Source: RHKK01 sp964596245
GTDB lineage: Bacteria > Patescibacteriota > Patescibacteriia > 2-12-FULL-60-25
Direction: 5' to 3'
Length of the DNA stretch: 64,000 bases
Assembly (NCBI GenBank): GCA_964596245.1
Contig: CAZQSK010000005.1
Coordinates: forward strand, 1-64,000
Below are positions 35,728-44,849 of the stretch, piece after piece (positions within the stretch are counted from its first letter, which is position 1; the number at the start of each line of letters is the position of its first letter). Made by a program: the position numbers and the translations under genes. The notes under the pieces were generated by a model. It was given only the letters and a program-made list of their open reading frames with translations, had not been told where the DNA came from and did no database searches.

Positions 35728-38700
35728 ATGTCAGCGATGCAATTCCGCCGCCAAGCTCCGAAAGAAGCTGAGCGACGCTATTTCACGGCCGCGCGCGACG
35801 CTATGGCGTTGCCCGACCTGATCGAGATCCAGAAGACCAGCTACCGCTGGTTCCTGGAAGAGGGTATCCGCGAGTTGCTTAAGGAGATTTCGCCGATCAA
35901 AGATTTTATCGGTCGTGATCTTGAATTGCACTTCGTCGATTATTATTTCGACGAACCGAAGTTCGACGAAAAAACGTCGAAGGGCAAGAACGTCAACTAC
36001 GAATCGCCGTTGCGCGTGAAGTTGAAGTTGATCAATCGCCGCACGAAAGCGGAAAAGGAATCCGAAGTGTATCTCGGTGACCTTCCGCTCATGACCGATC
36101 GCGGTACGTTCATCGTGAACGGTATTGAGCGTGTCGTCGTGTCGCAGCTCGTGCGCTCGGCCGGTGCCTTTTTCACCGCCGAAGCCATGCATGGACGCCG
36201 CTACTACGGCGCGAAAATCATTCCGAACCGCGGTGCGTGGTTGGAATTCGAAACCGACGGCAACAACGTGTTGTGGGTGAAGATCGATCGCAAGCGCAAA
36301 GTCGCCGCGACCGCGCTTTTGCGTGCCTTCGGTATCGGTTCAAGCGAAGACATTTCCAAATTGTTCACCGATGTCGACGTGCATCCGATGAACAAGTACA
36401 TCGAAGCCACCTTGGCCAAGGACATCTCCACCAATGAGGAGGAGGGCTACATCGAAGTCTATAAGCGCATCCGCCCGGGTGATCTTGCGACGTCTGATAA
36501 CGCCAAGTCGTTGATCCATTCGATGTTCTTTAACTTCGATCGTTATGACCTGGGTCCGGTCGGTCGTTACAAGTTCAACAAGCGTTTCGGTTTGACCACC
36601 GAGCACGCGATTATTTCGCAAGAAGAGAATCGCATTCTCACTAAGGAAGACTTGATCCACATCTTGCGCGAGTTGATCCGCTTGAACGTGGCTCAGGAAG
36701 AACCGGATGACGTGGACCACTTGGGTAACCGTCGCGTGCGTGCCGTTGGCGAGCTCGTGCAGAGCCGTTTCCGCATCGGTCTCGCTCGTATGGAGCGCAT
36801 CGTGAAGGATCGTATGTCCACGATGGACATCGACCAGCTCAACCCGGCGAAGCTCATCAACGCCCGCCCGGTGATCGGCGCGGTGCGTGAATTCTTCATG
36901 AGCTCGCAGTTGTCGCAGTTCATGGATCAGACCAACCCGTTGTCCGAGCTCGAACACAAGCGCCGTTTGTCCGCGATGGGTCCGGGGGGCCTCACGCGTG
37001 AACGCGCCGGCTTCGACGTTCGTGACGTGCATCGCACGCACTACGGCCGCATTTGTCCGATTGCTTCTCCGGAAGGTCCGAACATCGGTCTTGTGGGTCA
37101 CTTGTCCTGTTACGCGCGCATCAACGACTACGGCTTCATCGAAGCTCCGTATCGTGCCGTGAAGAACTGGGCCAAGAACGACGGCAAGGACGCGGTGGGG
37201 GAGGTCTTGCGTGTCGATGTAACCGCCGGTGACGGCAAGGTCGTCGCCAAGGCAGGTGAAGAGGTTGATAAGAAGCTGGCCGAAAAGCTCGCCAAAGTTT
37301 CGATTGATAAATTGCCGGTAGTACCGAGCGTGTCCGGCGAGATCGTGTACCTCAACGCCTTCACCGAAGAGCGTGGGACAACGGCTCCGGCCACCACTCC
37401 GATCGGTCGCGATGGAAAATTCCTCGTCGAACGTGCTGCCGCTCGTAAGAACGGAGAGCCGACGGTCGTAGACGTGCATGAGATCGACTATGTCGACGTC
37501 TCTTCGAAGCACATTCTTTCCATTGGTACGTCGTTGATTCCGTTCGTCGAACACGACGACGGTCACCGCGCGCTCATGGGAACGAACATGCAACGTCAGG
37601 CCGTTCCGTGTGTGAAGCCGGATGCCCCGATTGTCGGTACCGGTGTTGAACGCCGCGTCGCCGTGGACTCGGGTCACGCCGTGATCGCATCTGAAGACAG
37701 CGTGGTCGTGTCCGTTTCCGGTAAGCACGTCGAATTACAGTCTTTGGAAGACAAGAAGATTCGCCGTTATGATCTCGTAAAATTCTCGCGCTCCAACCAC
37801 TCCACGTGTTTGAATCAGCGCCCGGTTGTATCAAAGGGCCAGAAAGTATTTGCCGGCGAAGTACTCGTCGACGGTACGTCGTGTGAACGCGGTGAACTCG
37901 CTCTCGGTCAGAACTTGCTTTGCACGTTCTTGTCTTGGGATGGGTACAACTACGAAGACGCCATTATTCTGTCCGAGCGTCTCGTGCACGCCGATCGCTT
38001 CACCTCGATTCATATCGAGCATCATGTCATCGACGTGCGTGACACCAAGCTTGGTCCGGAAGCCGTGACGAGCGACATTCCGAACGTGTCCGAAGAAAAG
38101 CTTCGCAACCTCGATGAGCACGGGATCGTGCGCATTGGTGCCGAAGTGAAGTCGGGCGACATTCTCGTGGGTAAGATCACGCCGAAGGGTGAAACGGATT
38201 TGTCCGCCGAAGAAAAACTCTTGCGCGCCATTTTCGGTGAAAAGGCCCGCGACGTGCGCGACAGCTCGTTGTACCTCGAGCACGGTGAGAAGGGTAAGGT
38301 CATCGACGTCAAAACGTTCTCGCGCGATGCCGGCGACAAGCTGCAGCCGGGCGTCTTGAAGCAGATCGTCGTCACCGTTGCCGATCTTCGTAAGATTCAG
38401 GTGGGCGACAAGCTCGCCGGTCGTCACGGGAACAAGGGTGTTATTTCGAAGATCGTGCCTGTCGCTGACATGCCGTTCTTGGAAGATGGCACGCCGGTCG
38501 ACATTATTTTGTCACCGCTCGGTGTCGTGTCACGTATGAACCTCGGCCAGATTCTCGAAACCCACTTGGGTCTCGCAGCCAACGCCTTGGGTTACATGGT
38601 GGCCACGCCTGTGTTCGACGGTGTTCCGGAAGACACGATTCGTGAAGAGTTGAAGAAGGCCGGCTTCCCGGAAGACGGCAAGATCGCGCTCTTCGATGGC

Positions 38701-39192
38701 CGTACCGGTGAACGCTACGACCACAATCCGACCGTGGGTTACATCTACATGTTGAAGTTGAACCACATGGTGGAAGACAAGATTCACCAGCGCTCCATTG
38801 GTCCGTACTCGCTCATCACGCAGCAGCCGTTGGGTGGTAAGGCACAGTTCGGTGGTCAGCGCTTCGGTGAAATGGAAGTGTGGGCTCTTGAAGCTTACGG
38901 CGCCGCTCACACGCTTCAGGAAATCCTTACGATTAAGTCGGACGACGTGCCTGGCCGTTCCAAGGCATACGAAGCGATCATCAAGGGCGAACCGATTCGC
39001 AAGGTCAACGTACCGGAATCCTTCCACGTGCTCGTGCGCGAATTGAAGGGTCTTGGTCTCGACGTTGAATTGTTGAAGGACGGCAAGCGTCTCGAAGAAT
39101 CAACCCCGCGTCCGGAACATTTCCGCAATCGCCCGGCTCTGACGAATGCCGAAGACGATACGGAATGGGGTCCGCCGGCTGAACAATTCTAA
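35728..39192 (+). CDS. rpoB: RNA polymerase subunit beta
   Basis: 1154 residues, close to the short Gram-positive length. Seen: DLIEIQKTSYRWFLEEGIRELL near the start, the rifampicin-binding cluster SQFMDQTNPLSELEHKRRLSA (about 393-413, with the Asp, Ser, His and Ser positions of sensitive enzymes), VRDVHRTHYGRICPIASPEGPNIGL, and the C-terminal GGKAQFGGQRFGEMEVWALEAYGAA. The start is uncertain: ATG 35728 has no Shine-Dalgarno and another in-frame ATG is three codons later. Followed after 21 nt by rpoC. Confidence 0.97.
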   Translation: MSAMQFRRQAPKEAERRYFTAARDAMALPDLIEIQKTSYRWFLEEGIRELLKEISPIKDFIGRDLELHFVDYYFDEPKFDEKTSKGKNVNYESPLRVKLKLINRRTKAEKESEVYLGDLPLMTDRGTFIVNGIERVVVSQLVRSAGAFFTAEAMHGRRYYGAKIIPNRGAWLEFETDGNNVLWVKIDRKRKVAATALLRAFGIGSSEDISKLFTDVDVHPMNKYIEATLAKDISTNEEEGYIEVYKRIRPGDLATSDNAKSLIHSMFFNFDRYDLGPVGRYKFNKRFGLTTEHAIISQEENRILTKEDLIHILRELIRLNVAQEEPDDVDHLGNRRVRAVGELVQSRFRIGLARMERIVKDRMSTMDIDQLNPAKLINARPVIGAVREFFMSSQLSQFMDQTNPLSELEHKRRLSAMGPGGLTRERAGFDVRDVHRTHYGRICPIASPEGPNIGLVGHLSCYARINDYGFIEAPYRAVKNWAKNDGKDAVGEVLRVDVTAGDGKVVAKAGEEVDKKLAEKLAKVSIDKLPVVPSVSGEIVYLNAFTEERGTTAPATTPIGRDGKFLVERAAARKNGEPTVVDVHEIDYVDVSSKHILSIGTSLIPFVEHDDGHRALMGTNMQRQAVPCVKPDAPIVGTGVERRVAVDSGHAVIASEDSVVVSVSGKHVELQSLEDKKIRRYDLVKFSRSNHSTCLNQRPVVSKGQKVFAGEVLVDGTSCERGELALGQNLLCTFLSWDGYNYEDAIILSERLVHADRFTSIHIEHHVIDVRDTKLGPEAVTSDIPNVSEEKLRNLDEHGIVRIGAEVKSGDILVGKITPKGETDLSAEEKLLRAIFGEKARDVRDSSLYLEHGEKGKVIDVKTFSRDAGDKLQPGVLKQIVVTVADLRKIQVGDKLAGRHGNKGVISKIVPVADMPFLEDGTPVDIILSPLGVVSRMNLGQILETHLGLAANALGYMVATPVFDGVPEDTIREELKKAGFPEDGKIALFDGRTGERYDHNPTVGYIYMLKLNHMVEDKIHQRSIGPYSLITQQPLGGKAQFGGQRFGEMEVWALEAYGAAHTLQEILTIKSDDVPGRSKAYEAIIKGEPIRKVNVPESFHVLVRELKGLGLDVELLKDGKRLEESTPRPEHFRNRPALTNAEDDTEWGPPAEQF

Positions 39193-39213
39193 TCAACCTC
39201 ACACGCAACCATT

Positions 39214-42200
39214 ATGGCGTTTTTCCACACGGAGAACATCAAGTCCACGGACTTCGACTCCATCCGCCTCAAAGTCGCGTCACCTGAGGTGATTCGCGCT
39301 TGGTCCTACGGCGAAGTTACGAAGCCGGAAACGATCAACTACCGCACGCAGAAGCCGGAAAAGTCCGGTCTGTTTGCCGAAGAAATTTTCGGTCCGTCAA
39401 AAGACTGGGAATGTTATTGCGGCAAGTATAAGAAGATCCGCTTCAAGGGAATTATCTGTGACAAGTGTGGCGTCGAAGTGACGCACTCGCTTGTTCGCCG
39501 TGAGCGCATGGGCCACATCGAGTTGGCCGCGCCGGTGGCTCACATTTGGTTCTTGCGTTCCGTGCCGTCGAAGATCGGTACGGTGCTCGACATGTCCATC
39601 CAGTCGATGGAAAAGGTGATTTACTTCACCGCCTTCATCATCACGCATGTTGATGAGGACTTGCGCGTGCAGACCGTCGAGCAGGTACGCACGGAATATA
39701 AGGGTAAGAAGAAGGCCATCGAATCCGAATCCGAACGTGAGCGCGAGCGCATCCAGAAAACCTCGGAAGAGAAGAACTGGAAGAACGAGCAGCTTCAGAA
39801 GGAATTGGATAAGGCCGAAGGCAACAAGGAACGCCGCTTGAACGAACTTGAGGCTGATTTTGATCAGGCCGAGAAGGAGCTCAAGGACTTGAAGCCGATG
39901 AAGATCATCTCGGAAGCCGAGTACCATGATCTTTCATTGAAGTTCGGTCATCTCTTCGAAGCTCGCATCGGTGCCGAAGCTATTCTCGAATTGCTTCGCA
40001 AGATCGACGTCGAGGCCACGATGAAGGCTATTCAGGGCGAATTGAAGGGCGCCTCCGAAGCCAAGCATGACCGCTTGGTGCGCCGCTTGAAGCTCTTGAA
40101 GTCATTGCACGTCAACAAGCTTGATCCGACCTGGATGATCACGCAGGCCCTCCCGGTGATCCCGCCGGACTTGCGTCCGATGGTGGCTCTCGACGGTGGA
40201 CGCTTTGCAACCTCCGACTTGAACGACCTCTATCGCCGCGTCATTAACCGCAACAACCGTTTGAAGCGTTTGATCGAGTTGCATGCTCCGGAAGTTATCG
40301 TGCGTAACGAAAAGCGCATGTTGCAGGAAGCCGTGGACTCGTTGATCGACAACAGCGCCCGCGCCTCCAAGACCGTGATCGCCGCAACCGGCAAAAAGCG
40401 CCAGTTAAAGTCGCTCGCCGACATCTTGAAGGGCAAGCAGGGACGCTTCCGACAGAACTTGCTCGGTAAGCGTATCGACTACTCCGGTCGTTCCGTGATC
40501 GTCGTTGGTCCGACGCTTGAGCTTCACCAGTGTGGTTTGCCGAAGACCATGGCGTTGGAACTCTTCAAGCCGTTTATCATCTCGGAACTCATCAAGCGTG
40601 AATTGGTTCACAACATTCGTTCCGCGAACCGCTACATCGAAGCCGACCATGCCGAAGTTTGGGACATTCTTGAACGCATTGCGGAAGACTCCGTCGTGCT
40701 CTTGAACCGCGCTCCGACGCTTCACCGTCTCGGTATTCAGGGGTTCCAGCCGAAGCTGATCGAAGGCAAGGCCATTCAGGTTCATCCGATGGTCTGTCCC
40801 GCCTTTAACGCCGACTTCGACGGTGACCAGATGGCCGTTCACATTCCGCTGACTGAGGAAGCCCGTTGGGAAGCCAAGAACTTGATGCTTTCCACCAAGA
40901 ACTTGCTCAAGCCTGCTACCGGTTTCCCGGTGGCCAAACCGGACAAGGACATTGCTTGGGGTTGTTACTACATGACGAGCTTGGTCGAACCGAAAGAAGG
41001 TCCGGTCAAAGTGCTCGGCAGCTTGAAGGAAGCTTCCTATCTCTTCGAGATCGGCAAGCTCGCCATCAATGAAAAGATCAAAGCCCGCGTGAAGGAGGGT
41101 GGCCCGATTGTCGAAACGTCGGTCGGTCGTCTCATCTTGAACGAACTCTTCCCGAAGGAAATCGGCTTCCGCAACGAAGTCATCGGAACCAAGCAGCTCG
41201 GCGAAATCGTGCGTACCACGATCGAGTTGCGCGGCTTCGAGCGCACCGCGCGCTTCCTCGACGAAGTGAAGAACATGGGTTTCTACTACATCACCAAGTC
41301 CGGTTACAGCTACGGCATGGGTGACTTGCCGAAAGTCGCCAAGCACAAGCTGCTTGAGGAAGGTGAAGGTCGCACGCTTGAGATTGAAGAACAGTATAAG
41401 GAGGGATTGCTCACCAAGAAGGAGCGTTACAACCAAATCATCCGCACGTGGTCGGATGTGAAGGATCAGATTCAGAAGTTGTCGCGCGAATCGCTCGACA
41501 AGCAGGGCGCCGTGTTCTCGATGATTGACTCCGGAGCCCGTGGTTCCGTCGGTCAGCTGACGAACGTGGTCGGTATGAAGGGTCTTGTGTCCTCTCCGTC
41601 GGGTGAAATTATCGAGCTTCCGATTAAGTCCTCGCTGCGCGAAGGCTTGGACGTGCTCGAGTACTTCATCGCTTCGCACGGTGCGCGTAAGGGTTTGACC
41701 GACACCGCTCTGCGTACGGCCAACGCCGGTTACCTCACGCGTCGTCTCGTGGACGTGGCCCAGGACGTCATTATTCAGGTGGAGGATTGTGGCGACGCCG
41801 AGGGTGTGACGCTCACCGCTGCCGAGTGTGATGAAATCGGTGAACCGATTATGACGCGTTTGCTCGGTCGCTTCCTTGTGAAGGACTTGAAGGACGCGGA
41901 AACCAAGGAAACGTTGGTGAAGAAGGGCACGTTGATCAACGAAGATCAGGTACGCGATCTCGCCAAGCACAAGATTGACTCAGCCGTCGTGCGATCGGTG
42001 CTTACGTGTAAGCTCCCGCGCGGTCTGTGTCAGAAGTGCTACGGCTATGACCTCGCATACAACCAGCTCGTGAAAATGGGTACGGCTGTCGGTATCATGG
42101 CCGCCCAGTCGATCGGTGAACCGGGTACTCAGCTCACCATGCGTACCTTCCACTCCGGTGGTGTGGCCGCAGCCGACATTACGCAGGGTTTGCCGCGCGT

Positions 42201-43176
42201 CGAAGAATTGTTCGAAGCGCGCATGCCGAAGCGCAAGGCGTTGTTCGCCGAAGTGTCCGGTAAGGTGAAGTTGGTCGAAGGGGAGAAGCGCGTCATCCAG
42301 GCGCCGACCGGTGAAAAGGTTGTTGATTCGACCTCGTTGCGCGTCATTCATATTCACTACACGGGCGTGAAGGAAGATGAGTTCAGCTTCCTCAAGAAGG
42401 ACCAGGTGAAGGTGGAAGACGGTCAGAAGGTGAAGGAGGGTCAGATGTTGATCATGCGCGCATCCGGCGAAGAGGTGATTGCCTCGCATCCGGGTACCGT
42501 GAAGGTCGATAAGAACTCGGTCACGCTCGTTTACAGCGCCCCGTCGGTGGTTGAGCAGGAGATCCCTGCCGGCTACTCGGTGCTCGTGAAGGACGGAGCC
42601 GAAGTCGAAGCCGGTGACGTGTTGACCGAAGGTCAGTACGACTTGCAGGAGTTGTTCCGCTTGAAGGGCCACGACGCCGTCATGCGCTATCTCTTGCGCG
42701 AAGTGCTCGCCATTTACGCGTCGCAGGGTCAGAAGCTTAACGCCAAGCACATCGAAGTGATCGTGCGTCAGATGTTCTCGCGCGTGTACGTGAAGGACGC
42801 GGGTGACACGGACTTGCTTCCGGGTCAGATCGTGGACCGCTACCGCGCCGAAGAAGACAACCGCCGCATCGAGGCGAAGGGTAAAGCCTTGCCGTCCACG
42901 TTCGCGCCGTTGTTCATGGGTATCACCAAGGTCGCGCTTTCAACCGAATCGTTCTTGTCCGCCGCTTCCTTTATGGAAACGGCCCGCGTGCTCATCAACG
43001 CCGCGGTCACGGGTAAGATCGACCGTCTCGAAGGCTTGAAGGAAAACGTGATCATTGGTCGTCTCACCCCGTCGGGTACCGGTTTCGGAGTTGATCTGAA
43101 CGGACCGCAGGTGGAGGAAGGGCCGAAGATCAAGGAACGCGAAGAGCAGAAGGAAGAAGAAAAGTCCGAGGCCTAA
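39214..43176 (+). CDS. rpoC: RNA polymerase subunit beta'
   Basis: 1320 residues. Seen: N-terminal zinc ribbon CYCGKYKKIRFKGIICDKCG (about residues 69-88), active-site Mg motif NADFDGDQMAVH (about 532), and the second zinc site with CKLPRGLCQKCYG. Between about 168 and 230 a highly charged coiled-coil insertion (ESERERERIQKTSEEKNWKN and following) enlarges the clamp region. The C-terminus is charged (KEREEQKEEEKSEA). The gene ends before a strong bidirectional terminator. Confidence 0.97.
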   Translation: MAFFHTENIKSTDFDSIRLKVASPEVIRAWSYGEVTKPETINYRTQKPEKSGLFAEEIFGPSKDWECYCGKYKKIRFKGIICDKCGVEVTHSLVRRERMGHIELAAPVAHIWFLRSVPSKIGTVLDMSIQSMEKVIYFTAFIITHVDEDLRVQTVEQVRTEYKGKKKAIESESERERERIQKTSEEKNWKNEQLQKELDKAEGNKERRLNELEADFDQAEKELKDLKPMKIISEAEYHDLSLKFGHLFEARIGAEAILELLRKIDVEATMKAIQGELKGASEAKHDRLVRRLKLLKSLHVNKLDPTWMITQALPVIPPDLRPMVALDGGRFATSDLNDLYRRVINRNNRLKRLIELHAPEVIVRNEKRMLQEAVDSLIDNSARASKTVIAATGKKRQLKSLADILKGKQGRFRQNLLGKRIDYSGRSVIVVGPTLELHQCGLPKTMALELFKPFIISELIKRELVHNIRSANRYIEADHAEVWDILERIAEDSVVLLNRAPTLHRLGIQGFQPKLIEGKAIQVHPMVCPAFNADFDGDQMAVHIPLTEEARWEAKNLMLSTKNLLKPATGFPVAKPDKDIAWGCYYMTSLVEPKEGPVKVLGSLKEASYLFEIGKLAINEKIKARVKEGGPIVETSVGRLILNELFPKEIGFRNEVIGTKQLGEIVRTTIELRGFERTARFLDEVKNMGFYYITKSGYSYGMGDLPKVAKHKLLEEGEGRTLEIEEQYKEGLLTKKERYNQIIRTWSDVKDQIQKLSRESLDKQGAVFSMIDSGARGSVGQLTNVVGMKGLVSSPSGEIIELPIKSSLREGLDVLEYFIASHGARKGLTDTALRTANAGYLTRRLVDVAQDVIIQVEDCGDAEGVTLTAAECDEIGEPIMTRLLGRFLVKDLKDAETKETLVKKGTLINEDQVRDLAKHKIDSAVVRSVLTCKLPRGLCQKCYGYDLAYNQLVKMGTAVGIMAAQSIGEPGTQLTMRTFHSGGVAAADITQGLPRVEELFEARMPKRKALFAEVSGKVKLVEGEKRVIQAPTGEKVVDSTSLRVIHIHYTGVKEDEFSFLKKDQVKVEDGQKVKEGQMLIMRASGEEVIASHPGTVKVDKNSVTLVYSAPSVVEQEIPAGYSVLVKDGAEVEAGDVLTEGQYDLQELFRLKGHDAVMRYLLREVLAIYASQGQKLNAKHIEVIVRQMFSRVYVKDAGDTDLLPGQIVDRYRAEEDNRRIEAKGKALPSTFAPLFMGITKVALSTESFLSAASFMETARVLINAAVTGKIDRLEGLKENVIIGRLTPSGTGFGVDLNGPQVEEGPKIKEREEQKEEEKSEA

Positions 43177-43185
43177 TGGCTAAAC

Positions 43186-43212
43186 AAAAAGCTCCCTTCG
43201 GGGAGCTTTTTT
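43186..43212. terminator. rpoBC terminator
   Basis: AAAAAGCTCCC-TTCG-GGGAGCTTTTTT, 11-bp arms with a UUCG loop. Confidence 0.95.
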
Positions 43213-43213
43213 G

Positions 43214-43245
43214 GTATGAAAAAAGAGCCAGTTGGCTCTTGTGAG
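43214..43245 (-). terminator. Terminator of gene J, copy 1 of a duplicated 32-bp element
   Basis: Minus strand: GAGCCAACTGGCTC hairpin then TTTTTTC. The 32-bp sequence is identical to 43722-43753. Confidence 0.88.
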
Positions 43246-43252
43246 GGTGCCT

Positions 43253-43663
43253 CTACATGCTCAGAGGGATATCGACGAGACCGACGATGAAGTAAACAAG
43301 ATTGTACTTCCGTTCGTTGAGTGGCCTCGTTCGTGGTCCGTAGACCGCCAGTACGGAGTAGCCGTCTTTCTCGAGCCGCTCCTTGAGCGCGAGCGCACGC
43401 CCGACGAGAATGGGGAGTTTGGGCCAATTTATCCCCTCGATCATCCTTATCGGCTCGACCAAGCGCTTGTTGCTCGATCGTATGGTGCCGATCACATAGA
43501 AGAAGGATGTCCCATCCCTCATCTGTTTTCTCGCTTTGCGGTACCAGTACTCGACCCAGGTCGCATCGTCACCGGACCTATGTTGCCAGGGGTTTAGTTT
43601 CGTATCTGCTGCGATCTGATCTAGCACGCGACAGAATGTTTCGTGGGCCTGGTGCTTGCGCAT
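43253..43663 (-). CDS. Hypothetical protein (block J)
   Basis: 136 residues from the ATG at 43663; a GTG two codons earlier is possible. GAGGAGG precedes it. Soluble, aromatic and charged (NPWQHRSGDDATWVEYWYRKARKQ), with a hydrophobic C-terminus (LVYFIVGLVDIPLSM). No family recognised. It is a self-contained unit: promoter TTGACA at 43708, gene, then a terminator identical to that of its neighbour K. Confidence 0.7.
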   Translation of the reverse strand: MRKHQAHETFCRVLDQIAADTKLNPWQHRSGDDATWVEYWYRKARKQMRDGTSFFYVIGTIRSSNKRLVEPIRMIEGINWPKLPILVGRALALKERLEKDGYSVLAVYGPRTRPLNERKYNLVYFIVGLVDIPLSM

Positions 43664-43684
43664 CCTCACCTCCTCGCGCCCCTA

Positions 43685-43713
43685 CTTAGCGCATGAAACA
43701 TGGGTTTTGTCAA
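43685..43713 (-). promoter_or_regulatory. Promoter of gene J
   Basis: Minus strand: TTGACA (43708-43713), 17 nt, GCTAAG (43685-43690; CTAAGT or TAAGTA if the spacer is longer). Closely similar in sequence to the gene K promoter. Confidence 0.7.
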
Positions 43714-43721
43714 TCCCTCGA

Positions 43722-43753
43722 GTATGAAAAAAGAGCCAGTTGGCTCTTGTGAG
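43722..43753 (-). terminator. Terminator of gene K, copy 2 of a duplicated 32-bp element
   Basis: Same 32 bp as 43214-43245: GAGCC/GGCTC hairpin with a T-run on the minus strand. Confidence 0.88.
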
Positions 43754-43759
43754 AACGCC

Positions 43760-44221
43760 TCACCAGGAGGCAATGATCTCCACCCACTCCTTGGGCTCAC
43801 CATCCGGTGATCCCCAGAGCGGGGATTGGAGGTTCGGATGAACCACCGGCGCCTCATCCCGGAACATGCACTTGTTTGGGTCCGGAGCGAAGCGGCGGAA
43901 CTGCTTCACCCCAAAACCGTTGATGACGAGGATGGGGGCAAGCATGAAAGCTTCGCCGCACAAGCTGTAGAACGCTGGGATGCCTTCGACTTCGACTGTG
44001 GTTTCGCACAGTGTGCGGTCGCGGCAGTCGATGCGGACGAACGAGGCGGCCCTCTGGTTGAGTTCAGCCGCAAGTCTAAAGCGCGGCTTCTGCTCATCGA
44101 GGAAGGTTTGTGCCGCATGAAGGGCGCTGAGTGAAGGCCTCCTCTCGACCCTTCGCTCATTTCTGCGAGCTACCCGCTCGCTGATCTCCATCAGCTCCCA
44201 AATGAACTGCTTGTCTATCAT
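43760..44221 (-). CDS. Hypothetical protein (block K)
   Basis: 153 residues from the ATG at 44221, with GGGGAGG 5 nt before it. The N-terminal half is helical and Arg-rich (ISERVARRNERRVERRPSLSA); the C-terminal half has short strands and three or four Cys (IDCRDRTLCETTVEV; SLCGEAFM; NKCMFRDE). No family recognised. It has its own promoter (TTGACA at 44268) and terminator, matching gene J in layout. Confidence 0.7.
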   Translation of the reverse strand: MIDKQFIWELMEISERVARRNERRVERRPSLSALHAAQTFLDEQKPRFRLAAELNQRAASFVRIDCRDRTLCETTVEVEGIPAFYSLCGEAFMLAPILVINGFGVKQFRRFAPDPNKCMFRDEAPVVHPNLQSPLWGSPDGEPKEWVEIIASW

Positions 44222-44244
44222 CGCTTCCTCCCCTTGCATCGTTA

Positions 44245-44273
44245 CTTAGCCCAGAAAACAGGGATTTTGTCAA
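44245..44273 (-). promoter_or_regulatory. Promoter of gene K
   Basis: Minus strand: TTGACA (44268-44273), 17 nt, GCTAAG (44245-44250), shared TTGACAAAA start and GCTAAGTA end with the J promoter. Confidence 0.7.
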
Positions 44274-44277
44274 CCCT

Positions 44278-44283
44278 TATGCT
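44278..44283 (+). promoter_or_regulatory. ruvC -10 box (leaderless arrangement)
   Basis: TATGCT lies 11 nt before the ruvC ATG; the -35 region is poor (AAAACA). The spacing matches other leaderless-type starts in this window. Confidence 0.5.
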
Positions 44284-44294
44284 ACGCTTTGGTC

Positions 44295-44777
44295 ATGCGC
44301 GTATTGGGCATTGATCCAGGCTTTGATCGCACCGGTTGGGGCGTGATTGAAGACACCGGCGGCAAGCTTTTGTATGTGGCGTGCGGTTGCATTCAGACTT
44401 CGACGGACGATTCTTATCAAAAACGCTTGCAGGCCGTGCGCGACGGTATTCGGGATTTGATCGTCGAGCATGCGCCGCAGGCGGTTGCGATTGAGCAGCT
44501 CTTTTTCCAAACCAATGCCAAAACCGCCATCAAAGTCGGTATGGCCAGGGGAGTGGCTGTGCTTGCGATTGCTGATGCCGGGCTTCCGATCGTGGAGCCA
44601 ACCCCCAATCAGGTGAAATCAGGAACCACAGGGCAGGGAAATGCCGACAAAAAGCAGGTCCAGGATATGGTCGTACGTCTCCTAAAATTGAAGGCCGTTC
44701 CCAAGCCCGATGACGCCGCCGATGCCCTGGCAATCGCTATCGTTGGCTCGACCATGCGCGGCCGGGCAAACCCTTGA
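44295..44777 (+). CDS. ruvC: Holliday junction resolvase RuvC
   Basis: 160 residues. RuvC cuts Holliday junctions at the RuvAB complex. Seen: MRVLGIDPGFDRTGWGVIE with the first catalytic Asp (D7), AIEQLFFQTNAKTAIKVGMARG (catalytic Glu region) and DDAADALAIAIVG with the last acidic residues. ATG at 44295 is chosen over a TTG two codons upstream. ruvA is 5 kb away, separated by gyrA; ruvB is not in the window. Confidence 0.95.
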   Translation: MRVLGIDPGFDRTGWGVIEDTGGKLLYVACGCIQTSTDDSYQKRLQAVRDGIRDLIVEHAPQAVAIEQLFFQTNAKTAIKVGMARGVAVLAIADAGLPIVEPTPNQVKSGTTGQGNADKKQVQDMVVRLLKLKAVPKPDDAADALAIAIVGSTMRGRANP

Positions 44778-44784
44778 TTTTCTC

Positions 44785-44813
44785 TTGTAGGTTCTGCGGA
44801 AAATGGGTAGAAT
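44785..44813 (+). promoter_or_regulatory. Promoter of the MBL-fold gene and probably gyrA operon
   Basis: TTGTAG (44785-44790), 17 nt, TAGAAT (44808-44813), 36 nt to the ATG at 44850. Confidence 0.6.
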
Positions 44814-44849
44814 AGGCCCATTGAAAGACTCTGATTTCTTGGCTCTATT

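Noticed and set aside
36340..37728. 462-residue minus-strand reading frame inside rpoB
   Set aside because: It lies opposite conserved RpoB motifs; rpoB is certain, so this is an antisense shadow.
40405..41970. 521-residue minus-strand reading frame inside rpoC
   Set aside because: Antisense to the RpoC catalytic region; no start signal or family.
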